A stretch of 15,125 nucleotides of DNA from Streptosporangiaceae bacterium (GTDB lineage: Bacteria; Actinomycetota; Actinomycetes; Streptosporangiales; Streptosporangiaceae): positions 1 to 15,125 of the forward strand of contig JASIGS010000363.1 of assembly GCA_030052355.1 (NCBI GenBank), in the 5' to 3' direction. Positions within the stretch are counted from its first letter, which is position 1, and every line of letters starts with the position of its first letter. A program made the translations under genes and the position numbers. Under the pieces are notes generated by a model. The model did no database searches, was not told where the DNA came from, and saw only the letters and a list, made by a program, of their open reading frames with translations. This document shows, piece after piece, positions 1-6,851 of this stretch.

Positions 1-118
1 GGTCCGCCAGCGCGGCGACGGTCAGCCCGACCGCGATGACAGCGTTGACCCACGGTGGTCGCCGGCCAACACGCAGCCAGTCGAGTGCCCTGGCGTTCAG
101 ACTGCTGAGCGGCCCCAC
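1..118 (-). CDS. 5' end of a membrane protein, possibly a sensor histidine kinase (partial, runs off left edge)
   Basis: Reading leftward from a GTG at 118-116 there is an open frame of 39 codons with strongly G/C third positions and no stop before the edge. An in-frame TGA lies two codons upstream of the GTG, so the start cannot be much further out. The peptide has a short polar lead containing ALDWLRVGRRPPWVN, then a hydrophobic stretch (AVIAVGLTVAALAD) that looks like a first membrane helix. A basic or aromatic lead running straight into a helix is common at the N-terminus of actinobacterial two-component sensor kinases, but no kinase motif lies inside the window, so that label is inference. 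There is no clear ribosome binding site. The gene is divergent from the membrane protein at 294 and shares the intergenic region with it. Confidence 0.45.
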   Translation of the reverse strand, partial: MGPLSSLNARALDWLRVGRRPPWVNAVIAVGLTVAALAD

Positions 119-205
119 ACGTCAAAGGTAATGACTGGCAGGGGGCCGCGCATCGTCTGAAAGTCCGGACAGCATACGACTACCGGAGGATGCCAGCCGG
201 CCGTT

Positions 206-237
206 CGTCTTATCGGAATTCGTCGGTTCCGATGACG
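206..237. repeat. Inverted repeat in the divergent intergenic region 119-293
   Basis: ATCGGAA (212-218) and TTCCGAT (227-233) are perfect inverted copies around an 8-nt centre. Outside them CGTC (206-209) and GACG (234-237) continue the symmetry with a 2-nt bulge on the left side. The dyad sits between two divergent genes, about 55 bp upstream of the start at 294, so it could be an operator or an RNA hairpin. I see no clear -35/-10 pair in this 175-bp gap. Confidence 0.4.
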
Positions 238-293
238 ACTCCCAACCGCTAGTCGGCCATCCTGGGTGCGTTCTCGTGAAAGGAGAAGCAGTC

Positions 294-923
294 GTGGACG
301 CAAATCTCAGGCGGTGGCTAGCCATCGGCGGCCTGCTCTTTGTGGTACTGGTAATTGCCGCCGTCATGGTAATCGCGTCGGCACCAGATAACACAGCGAG
401 CATGGCCAAGGTCTTGAGCTATTACACGCAGCACAGGACCTCTGGATATGTGACCGCCATCGTGCTCGAGGCTGCGGTCGCCGTCGCGCTGTGGTTCTTC
501 TGGTACTTGCGGAACTTGCTCATCGACGCAGGAGCGGACGCTCGGCTGACGACCCTGGGCTTCGCTGGGGCCATCGTCTTTGGCGTGGGCGGCGGCCTGG
601 GCGGCGGCATGAGGTGGGTGATGTCAGATTCCGTGGGCCACGTCACCCCGGCCGTGCTGCAAGGACTCAACGCTGTCCAAGCGGACCTGAACACGGTCCT
701 GAGCGGGGCCGGAACGGCACTGCTGCTGTTCGCCACCAGCATCGCGATCATCAGGAGCGGGGCGCTGGCCAAGTGGCTCGGATGGCTGGGCATCGTCTTG
801 GGCGTGGTGGATCTCGTCACGATGATCGGTCCGGTGCCCGTGGCAATCTGGGTACTCGTCGCGAGCGTCGTGCTAGTGGCATCCAGGAAGCAGGCAGTCC
901 TCTCCCCCGCGACAACGAGTTAG
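294..923 (+). CDS. Multi-pass membrane protein, DUF4386-like
   Basis: This 209-residue protein is dominated by hydrophobic helices: one near the N-terminus (about residues 5-26), one near 54-72, one near 86-106, one near 138-155, and a C-terminal pair within about 160-196. A short basic tail follows. It lacks catalytic motifs that I recognise. The layout, including a loop after the first helix with a YYTQHR-type segment, resembles the DUF4386 family of small actinobacterial membrane proteins of unknown role. I prefer GTG at 294 over the in-frame GTG at 276 because AAAGGAG (279-285) lies 8 nt before 294 and would fall inside the longer version. The next gene starts about 125 bp downstream, so the two need not be co-transcribed. 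Confidence 0.75.
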   Translation: MDANLRRWLAIGGLLFVVLVIAAVMVIASAPDNTASMAKVLSYYTQHRTSGYVTAIVLEAAVAVALWFFWYLRNLLIDAGADARLTTLGFAGAIVFGVGGGLGGGMRWVMSDSVGHVTPAVLQGLNAVQADLNTVLSGAGTALLLFATSIAIIRSGALAKWLGWLGIVLGVVDLVTMIGPVPVAIWVLVASVVLVASRKQAVLSPATTS

Positions 924-1047
924 ACGTGGGGCGACAGCTGCCTCGGGAACCCGGCGCCGGACCAGTGCCCGAGATCCGTCGCGAATTGCCGAGCTAACCG
1001 CTCGCTGCCATGATGAAGCCGACAGGAAGCCGGAAGGGACGGTAGCA

Positions 1048-1710
1048 ATGGCGGCGGAGGCTAGATTCACGATCGGGGTTCGGGCAAGCTGCACCGATGG
1101 CGACTGCGGCGAGGTGCGCCGCCTGATCATTGACCCCGCTACCGATGTGGTCACCCACCTGGTCATCCAGCCAGGGCACCAGAAGGACGACGCGAGGCTG
1201 GTTCCCTCTGACCTGGTCGAGAGCACTGAGGGCGAAGTCAAGCTGCATTGCACGCGCGCGGAGTTCGACCGGCTCGACTACGCCGAGGACCGCGAACTCG
1301 TCGACCAAGCCGACCAGTACCTCGGCACCGGTGGGGCCCTCGGCTCGGGCTTGATATACGAGACCAGCGGCGACGCGGTCGCACCCATGGGCATTCAGGG
1401 GCCGATTGACCTGGGGCCCATGCCAATGCCAAAGCGGCCCAGGACTTTTGTCGAAGACGTTGTTCCGCTGGGTGAGGTCCAGGTGCGACCCGGCGACAAG
1501 GTGCATGCCGTCGATGGCGAGATCGGACGGGTGCGGGGCTTCCTCGTCGACCCCGGTGATGACCGGGTAACTCACGTGCTGCTGGCGGAAGGGCACCTGT
1601 GGGGCCGGAAGGAAGTTGCCATCCCACTAGCCGCCGTGACTGGAGTCAAGCTGGGAATCCGGCTCAACCTCACGAAGGAACAGGTGGGAGACCTGCCACC
1701 GGCCGACTGA
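1048..1710 (+). CDS. Protein with two PRC-barrel domains
   Basis: This is a 220-residue soluble protein with two PRC-barrel-like segments. The first (about residues 7-75) has the family pattern of a small beta-barrel: GEVRRLIIDPATDVVTHLVI, then an arginine/valine-proline strand (ARLVPSDLV). The second (about 141-206) repeats it: GEIGRVRGFLVDPGDDRVTH, then KEVAIPLAAV. They are joined by a glycine/proline/methionine-rich linker (about 92-130). PRC-barrels bind protein or RNA partners and occur in RimM and photosynthetic reaction centre H subunits. Stand-alone tandem forms are common in Actinobacteria and cyanobacteria, often with stress genes, but lack a defined activity. GGAAGG (1032-1037) about 10 nt before the ATG supports the start. 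No membrane segment or signal peptide is visible. Confidence 0.85.
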   Translation: MAAEARFTIGVRASCTDGDCGEVRRLIIDPATDVVTHLVIQPGHQKDDARLVPSDLVESTEGEVKLHCTRAEFDRLDYAEDRELVDQADQYLGTGGALGSGLIYETSGDAVAPMGIQGPIDLGPMPMPKRPRTFVEDVVPLGEVQVRPGDKVHAVDGEIGRVRGFLVDPGDDRVTHVLLAEGHLWGRKEVAIPLAAVTGVKLGIRLNLTKEQVGDLPPAD

Positions 1711-1854
1711 GCAGCACCCCCTTGGAAGTCTGCGAAGGCGTTGGTGGCAGGGTAGGGAGTGCAGCAGGACGTTCCGGCCGCTGGGAGCGGCGCGGCGGCT
1801 TGCTAGCTGCACCGTCGCCTCGCCAGCGGCTCTGGAAGCCGGGGGGACACGACA

Positions 1855-2310
1855 ATGCTGGCGCACGACATCGACTTCCATGAGATTTTCAGGCTTAGTC
1901 CAACCGGGATGGCCGTGCTTAACGCCGATTTGTTTTTCGTCGACGTCAACGATCAGTTCCTGGCTGAGGCCGGTCGCCCGCTGGAGGAGCTGGTCGGCCA
2001 CAACATCTTCGAGAAGCTCCCGAAGATGCCCGCCGACCTGCGGGACACCGAGCGGACTGTGCTGGAGGAGGCCCTCGACACCGGGCGCACGGCCCACAGG
2101 GCCCTGGCCCGCTACGACGTCGAAGACCCAGCCCACCCTGGTGCGTTCGTCGAGCACTACTGGTCATGCGTGGCACTGCCCATCCGTGGCCTTGACGGCC
2201 ACGTACAGGCGTACGAGCTGAGTGTGCGGAATCTGACGCCAGTTATCTCGCAGTACCAGGCGATGCGGGCCGGGAAGGAGCTGTCAGCCGCCCAGGAAAC
2301 GACGCGATAA
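1855..2310 (+). CDS. Single PAS-domain protein
   Basis: This 151-residue protein is essentially one PAS domain. It opens with FHEIFRLSPTGMAVLNADLFFVDVNDQFL, matching the usual PAS N-cap and first strands (shown here as a pattern across residues 8-36). PLEELVGHNIFEKLP follows, the typical segment after the PAS core. A later strand pair (HYWSCVALPIRGLDG, then VQAYELSVRNLT) ends the fold. There is no kinase, GGDEF, EAL, HTH or phosphatase module after it, so output must come through a partner. PAS domains bind small ligands, haem or flavin, and which one applies here cannot be told. The ATG lies 9 nt after a GGGGGGA stretch (1840-1846). The 144-bp gap before it shows no clear terminator. It converges on the anti-sigma gene ending at 2394. 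Confidence 0.8.
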   Translation: MLAHDIDFHEIFRLSPTGMAVLNADLFFVDVNDQFLAEAGRPLEELVGHNIFEKLPKMPADLRDTERTVLEEALDTGRTAHRALARYDVEDPAHPGAFVEHYWSCVALPIRGLDGHVQAYELSVRNLTPVISQYQAMRAGKELSAAQETTR

Positions 2311-2345
2311 CCAGACAGGCAGAGCTGGCGAGCGTCTCAGAAACA

Positions 2346-2360
2346 CGCCGATCCTCGGCG
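2346..2360. terminator. Short GC hairpin between convergent genes
   Basis: CGCCGA (2346-2351) and TCGGCG (2355-2360) form a perfect 6-bp stem with a 3-nt loop. It lies in the 83-bp gap between the plus-strand PAS gene and the minus-strand anti-sigma gene. Neither strand has a T-run after it, which is common for actinobacterial terminators, so bidirectional termination is an inference from position. Confidence 0.4.
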
Positions 2361-2393
2361 CACGAGGACTCCGCCCGGCCGGCATCGGTCGGG

Positions 2394-3392
2394 TCAGTCT
2401 CTGGCGAGGGCGCCGATGCCGGCCAGGACGAGGTCACCGAGCTCGCGGTCACCATCGATAGCGGCGTCCAGCTCCTCCAGGCCCAGCCGGCGGACGGCCA
2501 CCCTGCAAAGGCCGACGGCGTCGGTGACGATGGTGACGTCCGGTTCCGCGGGCTGCTCTTGCGGTGCCAGCGGCACGATGTAGGTGCCGCCGGCCGGGCC
2601 GGTGACGGCGAACCGGGCGGCGTGACCGGGCGCGGGCGTGCCCTGGTACGCCAGGGCGAGCGGGACGGCCGCTATCAGCGCGAAGCACAGCGTCGCCATC
2701 CGCTCGCTGTCCAGCTCGGGCAGCGGGCGCATGGTGGCCTGGCAGATGTCGATGGAGTGTGCCCACAACTCCCCAGTGCGCGCCACCAGCAGCTGGTCGA
2801 CGCTGATGGTGATGTCATGGAAGACCACCATCCGGCTGCGGTCACCGGCGGCCGCGGCCGCCACCAGCCGCGCCTGCTGATACCACTGCCGGGCGATGTC
2901 ACGCGGATCGGTGTCAGCAAGCTCGGCGACGACCGGGCGCGTCGCGGCTACGTGATCGGGCAGGTCGGGGACGGTGTCTTGCGGGTCGAGCCAGCGCAGC
3001 ACGAGCCGCTCGACCCCGACCAGATGCGCAACCAGGTCGCGGACCCGGCCGTGCTCGGCGTGCGCGGGCGCGTTCCAGTCGGCATCGGTGAGCGAACCCA
3101 GCAGCTGATTCAGGTCCTCGACGGTGCGGTCGAACGCGACCGCCGGCTCGCACAGCTGCGCAGCACCGACGGACCGCCCGGGCGGGCGGCGGGACGCGGC
3201 CCGGGCGAGGGTAGCTGAGCGCAGCTGCGGCGGCGGGTCGGTGACCGTTGCCTCGGCCAGCAGCGCGATGGCCTCGGCCAAGTCGGTCGGAAGCATTCCG
3301 GTGCGTAGCTCGGCGTCGGCTTGCTCGCCGGGCAGGAGGGCGTCGAGCGCGAGCAGGGCAGCGGTCTCGTCGTCGGAGGGGGTGCCGTTCAC
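2394..3392 (-). CDS. Anti-sigma factor fused to a mycothiol-dependent isomerase-like (DinB/MDMPI) module
   Basis: The 332-residue product has three parts. Residues 1-70 look like the sigma-binding N-terminus of ECF anti-sigma factors: an acidic helix with LLALDALLPGEQ, then a PPPQLRSATLARAA segment of the RskA type. No zinc-binding His/Cys set is present. Residues 85-216 match the N-terminal domain of mycothiol-dependent maleylpyruvate isomerase (DinB fold), with H123 (VAHLVG), E208 and H212 (GELWAHSID) in the places of the family's metal ligands. Residues about 225-332 match the family's C-terminal part, including AIDGDRELGDLVLAGIGALA. There is no membrane helix, so it should be cytoplasmic. 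It starts with GTG at 3392, inside the sigma gene's stop (GTGA overlap), which implies translational coupling. Family knowledge gives the parts; a role as a thiol-responsive anti-sigma is inference. It could alternatively be an enzyme with a vestigial N-terminus. Confidence 0.8.
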   Translation of the reverse strand: MNGTPSDDETAALLALDALLPGEQADAELRTGMLPTDLAEAIALLAEATVTDPPPQLRSATLARAASRRPPGRSVGAAQLCEPAVAFDRTVEDLNQLLGSLTDADWNAPAHAEHGRVRDLVAHLVGVERLVLRWLDPQDTVPDLPDHVAATRPVVAELADTDPRDIARQWYQQARLVAAAAAGDRSRMVVFHDITISVDQLLVARTGELWAHSIDICQATMRPLPELDSERMATLCFALIAAVPLALAYQGTPAPGHAARFAVTGPAGGTYIVPLAPQEQPAEPDVTIVTDAVGLCRVAVRRLGLEELDAAIDGDRELGDLVLAGIGALARD

Positions 3393-3955
3393 AAGATCGC
3401 CTCCCTTGCTTCGTCGGTGAGCAGCGCTCGGAGCTTGGCCAGTGCGGCTCGCAGCCGGGTCTTCGCCGTCCCTTCCGGGATGCCGAGTGCCTGCGCGACC
3501 TGCACGTAGGTGAGGCCGTCATAGTAGGCCAGCTGCACCGCTGCCCGCTGCTCGGCAGGCAGCATGTCGAGCAGCGCGGTGAGGTGCTTGGTGCGCCAGA
3601 TCTGCGTGGTCGCGTCGACCACGCGGTTCTCGGGCCCGTCCTCCGGCTCAGGTACCGCTGAGGCTGTCTCGGCCCGGAAACGCGCCTCGCTCCGGCGGAT
3701 CTCGTCGACAGCCCGCCGGTGCGCCAGCAGCGCAAGGTAGGTGCGCAGCGACCCCCGGCTCAGGTCAACCCGGTCGGGCATCTCCCACAGGTAAGTGAAC
3801 ACCTCCTGAGTGACATCGCGGGCCAGCTGCTCGTCCCGCGCCACCCGGCGAGCCAGCCCATACACCAGGCCGGCGTGCTGGTCATAGACGGCAGCAAGTG
3901 CTCGGTCATCACCGGCGCAGATGCGCTCCAGCAGAAGCGCGTCGCGTTCACTCAC
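3389..3955 (-). CDS. ECF-type RNA polymerase sigma factor
   Basis: This is a 188-residue sigma-70 family protein of the ECF class. Region 2 spans about residues 20-90, with YDQHAGLVYGLARRV, then the core-binding segment DVTQEVFTYLWEMP and the -10-binding stretch RTYLALLAHRRAVDEIRR. Region 4 spans about 124-178, with MLPAEQRAAVQLAYYDGLTY and a helix-turn-helix QVAQALGIPEGTAKTRLRAA. It lies directly ahead of, and overlaps, its presumed anti-sigma partner, an arrangement like SigK/RskA. The frame stays open far upstream, so the start is chosen by family length: GTG at 3955, where GGAGG lies only 2 nt away. GTG at 3967 or 3989 would add 4 or 11 residues. The nearest upstream genes on the same strand are the DUF4331 set, which are possible targets. 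Confidence 0.85.
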   Translation of the reverse strand: MSERDALLLERICAGDDRALAAVYDQHAGLVYGLARRVARDEQLARDVTQEVFTYLWEMPDRVDLSRGSLRTYLALLAHRRAVDEIRRSEARFRAETASAVPEPEDGPENRVVDATTQIWRTKHLTALLDMLPAEQRAAVQLAYYDGLTYVQVAQALGIPEGTAKTRLRAALAKLRALLTDEAREAIL

Positions 3956-4524
3956 GACCTCCACTTGCCTGACGGTACGACTTTTCACCGGCTGCGGCCA
4001 GCCGTACGAGCCAGCAGAGACAGCGCGGTGACCTGAGCGAGCCCTCGATGACCACCAGCTCGGCCAGCATGACCAGCAGGCACACGGCGGCTGCCAGGGC
4101 GCGCAACGCCCCTGCGCCGCCACCAGCCTGGCATGCCACTCTGCGGGCACGTGCCCGCCATGCAACGCGGCGGAATCGCGGCCTGCCCTGTTCAGCGGCG
4201 CGGGGTACTGGTGGTGGCAGGGCGCGGCAGCGGCGACCTGGCCGGGTGGGAGGCCACCAGGGGCGCTGCGGCTGTAGGACCCGCAGTCGGAGAAATCCGG
4301 CCGGCGGTTCCCGCGGGCGCGTCCGGTACTTGCCCCGGATGGGCGTGAGCGTCTGACATCAGGATCGAGCCTCCTCGGCACGTGTGCGCCAGGAATTCGC
4401 TGTGCATCGCTGGCCGGATTGGCTTGAGCGGCACTTTTTGCGTTGCGCCCAGCACACCGCCGGCCGCCTGCGGCGGCACAGCACCGGTAGTCCCCGGCCG
4501 TTCGCATGCTGGCAGCTGCAAATG
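3956..4524. other. Long gap without a convincing gene
   Basis: About 570 bp upstream of the sigma factor hold no gene that I can name. On the minus strand, GAGGAGG (4370-4376) stands 10 nt before an ATG at 4359. That ATG opens a 55-codon Pro/Ala/Thr-rich frame ending at 4192. A second minus frame, 4139-3948, contains one hydrophobic stretch (ALAAAVCLLVMLAELVV), and its stop overlaps the sigma start. Neither resembles a known family and third-position bias is only partial. The sigma promoter and 5' leader presumably lie here. Confidence 0.5.
4192..4359 (-). CDS. Possible small Pro/Ala-rich ORF (55 aa)
   Basis: ATG at 4359 follows a near-ideal Shine-Dalgarno (GAGGAGG, 4370-4376) with a 10-nt spacer. 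That is the only reason to consider it. The product begins MSDAHAHPGQVPDAPAG and continues as low-complexity Pro/Ala/Thr/Ser sequence ending in TPRR, with no domain, membrane helix or signal peptide. Third positions are about 70 percent G/C, not much above background. It may be a short leader ORF for the sigma transcript, the start of a decayed gene that continues in other frames toward 3950, or chance. It lies on the same strand as the sigma gene, about 240 bp upstream of it. Confidence 0.25.
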   Translation of the reverse strand: MSDAHAHPGQVPDAPAGTAGRISPTAGPTAAAPLVASHPARSPLPRPATTSTPRR

Positions 4525-4569
4525 GGATGTCCCGCTGGTATCGCTATTTGCGACACCAGCGGGACATCC
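4525..4569 (-). terminator. Strong hairpin after the DUF4331 gene set
   Basis: GGATGTCCCGCTGGT (4525-4539) and ACCAGCGGGACATCC (4555-4569) are perfect 15-bp inverted copies. After one A/C mismatch the stem continues with TCGC (4541-4544) and GCGA (4550-4553), leaving a 5-nt TATTT loop. It lies 25 bp beyond the stop of the minus-strand gene ending at 4594, so a transcription terminator for that operon is the simplest reading. There is no T-run on either side. The near-perfect symmetry could also reflect a small mobile palindromic repeat. Confidence 0.65.
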
Positions 4570-4593
4570 AGTCCCCAGGCCTGCACGCTGGTC

Positions 4594-4905
4594 CTAAGGC
4601 CAGCGGTAAGTTGTCGGCTCGGCTGACCTCACCGTGACGGTTCCGGCCGGGACATTCTTGTCGCGCCAGATGACGTAGTCGGCGGCGGGCAGGCTGGGAT
4701 AGACGGCCGCGTAGCTGACAGCCGCCGCGGTCTTGCGCTCCCTGACCATGGAATGCGTGCGCGGGCCGCCACTAACCGGGCTGATCTCGATTTCATGGCC
4801 CGCCAGCGCCGACGGCACCTCGATGATCAGGGCACCGACGTGCTCTCCTAGTTCGAGCATCACGCTGCCGGGGCCCGTCGGGCCGTATGCGTGCGCGGTT
4901 TTCAC
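4594..4905 (-). CDS. Small beta-rich conserved-type hypothetical protein
   Basis: This is a 103-residue protein without signal peptide or membrane helix. It reads as alternating beta strands: SVMLELGEHVGALIIEVP, AGHEIEISPVSGG, then RTHSMVRERKTAAAVSYAAVYPSLPAADYVIW, and a final AGTVTVRSAEPTTYRWP. The pattern of strands closed by PSLPAADYVIW resembles small transthyretin-like or carboxypeptidase-regulatory-like beta sandwiches, where this segment ends the fold. That comparison is inference and I do not recognise a named family. The start is GTG at 4905, preceded by TAGGAGGGG, which overlaps the stop codon of the DUF4331 gene, with a 6-nt spacer. The 12-nt gap strongly suggests one operon with DUF4331. 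A strong hairpin follows its stop. Confidence 0.7.
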   Translation of the reverse strand: MKTAHAYGPTGPGSVMLELGEHVGALIIEVPSALAGHEIEISPVSGGPRTHSMVRERKTAAAVSYAAVYPSLPAADYVIWRDKNVPAGTVTVRSAEPTTYRWP

Positions 4906-4917
4906 GGCGCTCCCCTC

Positions 4918-6306
4918 CTACGCCGGGGTAGAGAATCCGCTGTACGGGACGCCCAGGTACGGGAACACATCGAGGTAGCCTGACGGGACGCTGTTCATCG
5001 TCAGGCCGTCGGTGACCTCTCCGGCTGCGGCGTCCGGCGTGTACGACTTGTCGACGAGCGGGACAGTAGCGCCCGCGATGGCGCGCAGTTCGATAGAGAC
5101 AACGTCGTCGAAGACGCGCCGTCCGTTCGGGAACCCGGCCAGGTCGCCGCCTATGATGCCCAGTGGATTCGGGCTTGTGGACGGCGGGATGGCAGTGTTC
5201 AGCCTGACCAGGTCCGCGAGGACCGTACCGGTGTAGTTCTGGAATCCGGTGACGATGCCCGACGGAATGCCGGTGAGCAGGATCGCCTCCAGATCTGCGC
5301 GGGCGGTATTACTGGCGACTAGCTTGGCCAGGTTCGGGAAGACGCCAGGGTAAAGCGCCGGAAGCAGCGAGGCGAGTTCCGGGTTGGTGACCCGGTCGGC
5401 GAACTGCTTGTCGGCTGACGGCGGCAGCGTGTTCCACTCATCCTTGCTGCCCAGAGGGATGAGCACTTCGTTGAACAGCGGATTCGCCAGCCGCGAGACC
5501 TGGTGGAACGGGCCGACCGCGACGGCGGTGCCGGTTGCCGCATCCCATACGGTGGCCGTCTGGCGGCTCGCGGTCGTCCACACTCCGATCACCGAGGCCT
5601 TGTCCGTCACGCTACCGCGCGGGCTCCCCGACAGCAGGGCGCCGATGGGGACCTGGATGGCGATGGAGTGGACGTTGAGCGCGGCGGTAGCGTTCACGCC
5701 TGGTGCGCTCTTGCTGAACACGTTCAGCCCGTACTGAGCGTGGAGGTTCTCGAACGGGCGCAGGTCCCCGAGGTCGAAGACCGCGCCGAGGTCCACGTAG
5801 AACCCCTCCGCGCGTTGCCCGGCGAAGACCTTGATGCCACCGGGCAGGCCGTGAACGGCCGTCGCGGCGAGCGAGGCGTAGTTCGGCGTCGATAGCGGGC
5901 CGATGTTGCATGGCGGGCAGGCAAGTCCCTCCGCGAGGACGGCGGCCGTGCCGTTCTTGACCAGGGTCACGGTGTAGGTCTGCCGGCTGTTCCAGTTCGA
6001 GCTGTTGAGCGACAGGATCGGACCCGTGTTGTAGAGGAACGTTCCGGGATCGGTCAGCGTGGTCTCGAACCGGAACTGGAAGCTAATGTCCGGTATGGCG
6101 TCCCCGTTGTTGTCCACGTGGATCTCGTACAGGACATCGTCGCCGAACGCGTAGAAGTTCGGCCCGCCGGCCGGTCCTTCTAGCGGGATGTAGTTGGCGA
6201 TCAGGGTTACCGTGTCCGGGCGGTCCGGGCTGACGAACGCGTAAACGTCGGTGCTGTCGGCCACCGGGTCCTTGCTGATCTCGGGGGCTTCACGATGCGA
6301 TGACAT
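4918..6306 (-). CDS. DUF4331 family protein
   Basis: The 462-residue product opens with SSHREAPEISKDPVADSTDV followed by YAFVSPDRPDTVTLIANYIP, the hallmark N-terminus of DUF4331. It continues with GGPNFYAFGDDVLYEIHVDN and an acidic loop DNNGDAIPD that could bind a divalent metal. Later segments (GLPGGIKVFAGQRAEGFYVD, FNEVLIPLGSKDEWN, GFPNGRRVFDDVVSIELRAI) are also family-like, and length is in the usual range. The function of DUF4331 is unknown; members are found in many bacteria, some of them exported. Here no signal peptide is visible at the N-terminus. The ATG at 6306 is preceded by CGGAG 7-8 nt away. It is the middle gene of a minus-strand set, 38 bp after the Tat-like protein gene and 12 bp before the small beta-rich gene. 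Confidence 0.88.
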   Translation of the reverse strand: MSSHREAPEISKDPVADSTDVYAFVSPDRPDTVTLIANYIPLEGPAGGPNFYAFGDDVLYEIHVDNNGDAIPDISFQFRFETTLTDPGTFLYNTGPILSLNSSNWNSRQTYTVTLVKNGTAAVLAEGLACPPCNIGPLSTPNYASLAATAVHGLPGGIKVFAGQRAEGFYVDLGAVFDLGDLRPFENLHAQYGLNVFSKSAPGVNATAALNVHSIAIQVPIGALLSGSPRGSVTDKASVIGVWTTASRQTATVWDAATGTAVAVGPFHQVSRLANPLFNEVLIPLGSKDEWNTLPPSADKQFADRVTNPELASLLPALYPGVFPNLAKLVASNTARADLEAILLTGIPSGIVTGFQNYTGTVLADLVRLNTAIPPSTSPNPLGIIGGDLAGFPNGRRVFDDVVSIELRAIAGATVPLVDKSYTPDAAAGEVTDGLTMNSVPSGYLDVFPYLGVPYSGFSTPA

Positions 6307-6344
6307 GCCTAACTCCGTTTCAGGTGCGTGTAACCAAAGCCCCG

Positions 6345-6851
6345 CTAGGCGAGCTTCAGGTTTGCCAGAAGCTGGTTGACAAGGGCGGGATTGCGGACCT
6401 GGGTCGCGCCGGTCCCGCCGAACACGTCGAGTAGCCCGTTGGTGGTGTCGGCGATGTAGACGACCAGCGGCCCGGCCATCGCGCTGGGCGCCATCGGGGC
6501 CATCGCGACAGGCTTGCTGACCGGCTTCAGTTCGGATGGCTTGTCGAATCTGATGACCGCGCCAGCGCCGAGCGCAGCCGCGGCCCCTACCGCGCCAACT
6601 CCCGCCACGCCGCGCAGGATGGAGCGGCGCGTCATGGGCAGGCGCGCCGCCGCAGCCGGAGGCGGGGCAGGCACAGCCGGAGGAAGGGCAGGCACGGCCG
6701 GAGGCGGAGCCGCGGCCGTAGGAGGCCGGTCGATGTAGGTGTGCTTCTTGTCCGCATCGGCATTGCTGCCATTCCGCGGCGTTAGCCTGTGGACGTCGGT
6801 CCAGTCAATCCTCTCGGGGTGGCCCTGGTCCGAAGGGGTCTGGCGAGGCAT
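6345..6851 (-). CDS. Pro/Ala-rich protein with an internal twin-arginine-like membrane segment
   Basis: The 168-residue protein starts at ATG 6851, chosen because GGAAGGGA lies just upstream; the frame could extend 19 codons further without such support. Residues 1-42 are polar. Residues 43-70 are a Pro/Ala linker built from repeats such as PPPAVPALPPAVPAP. Residues 73-80 read MTRRSILR, close to a twin-arginine motif, and are followed by a hydrophobic stretch to about 100 (GVAGVGAVGAAAALGAGAVI) with no clear cleavage site. The C-terminus (about 128-168) is a small conserved-looking unit, VVYIADTTNGLLDVFGG then NPALVNQLLANL. This suggests a protein anchored by a single helix, with about 70 residues on one side and about 65 on the other. 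It precedes DUF4331 by 38 bp on the same strand and probably shares its transcript. Function is unknown. Confidence 0.72.
   Translation of the reverse strand: MPRQTPSDQGHPERIDWTDVHRLTPRNGSNADADKKHTYIDRPPTAAAPPPAVPALPPAVPAPPPAAAARLPMTRRSILRGVAGVGAVGAAAALGAGAVIRFDKPSELKPVSKPVAMAPMAPSAMAGPLVVYIADTTNGLLDVFGGTGATQVRNPALVNQLLANLKLA

Noticed and set aside
2559..3218. Plus-strand open frame opposite the anti-sigma gene
   Set aside because: Its product is Arg/Gly-rich without a recognisable fold. The minus-strand product matches the MDMPI family along its length.
3956..4507. Long N-terminal extension of the first ECF sigma factor
   Set aside because: Family members start close to the helix SERDALLLERI. 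The extension is low-complexity, Arg/Pro/Trp-rich and lacks a ribosome site.
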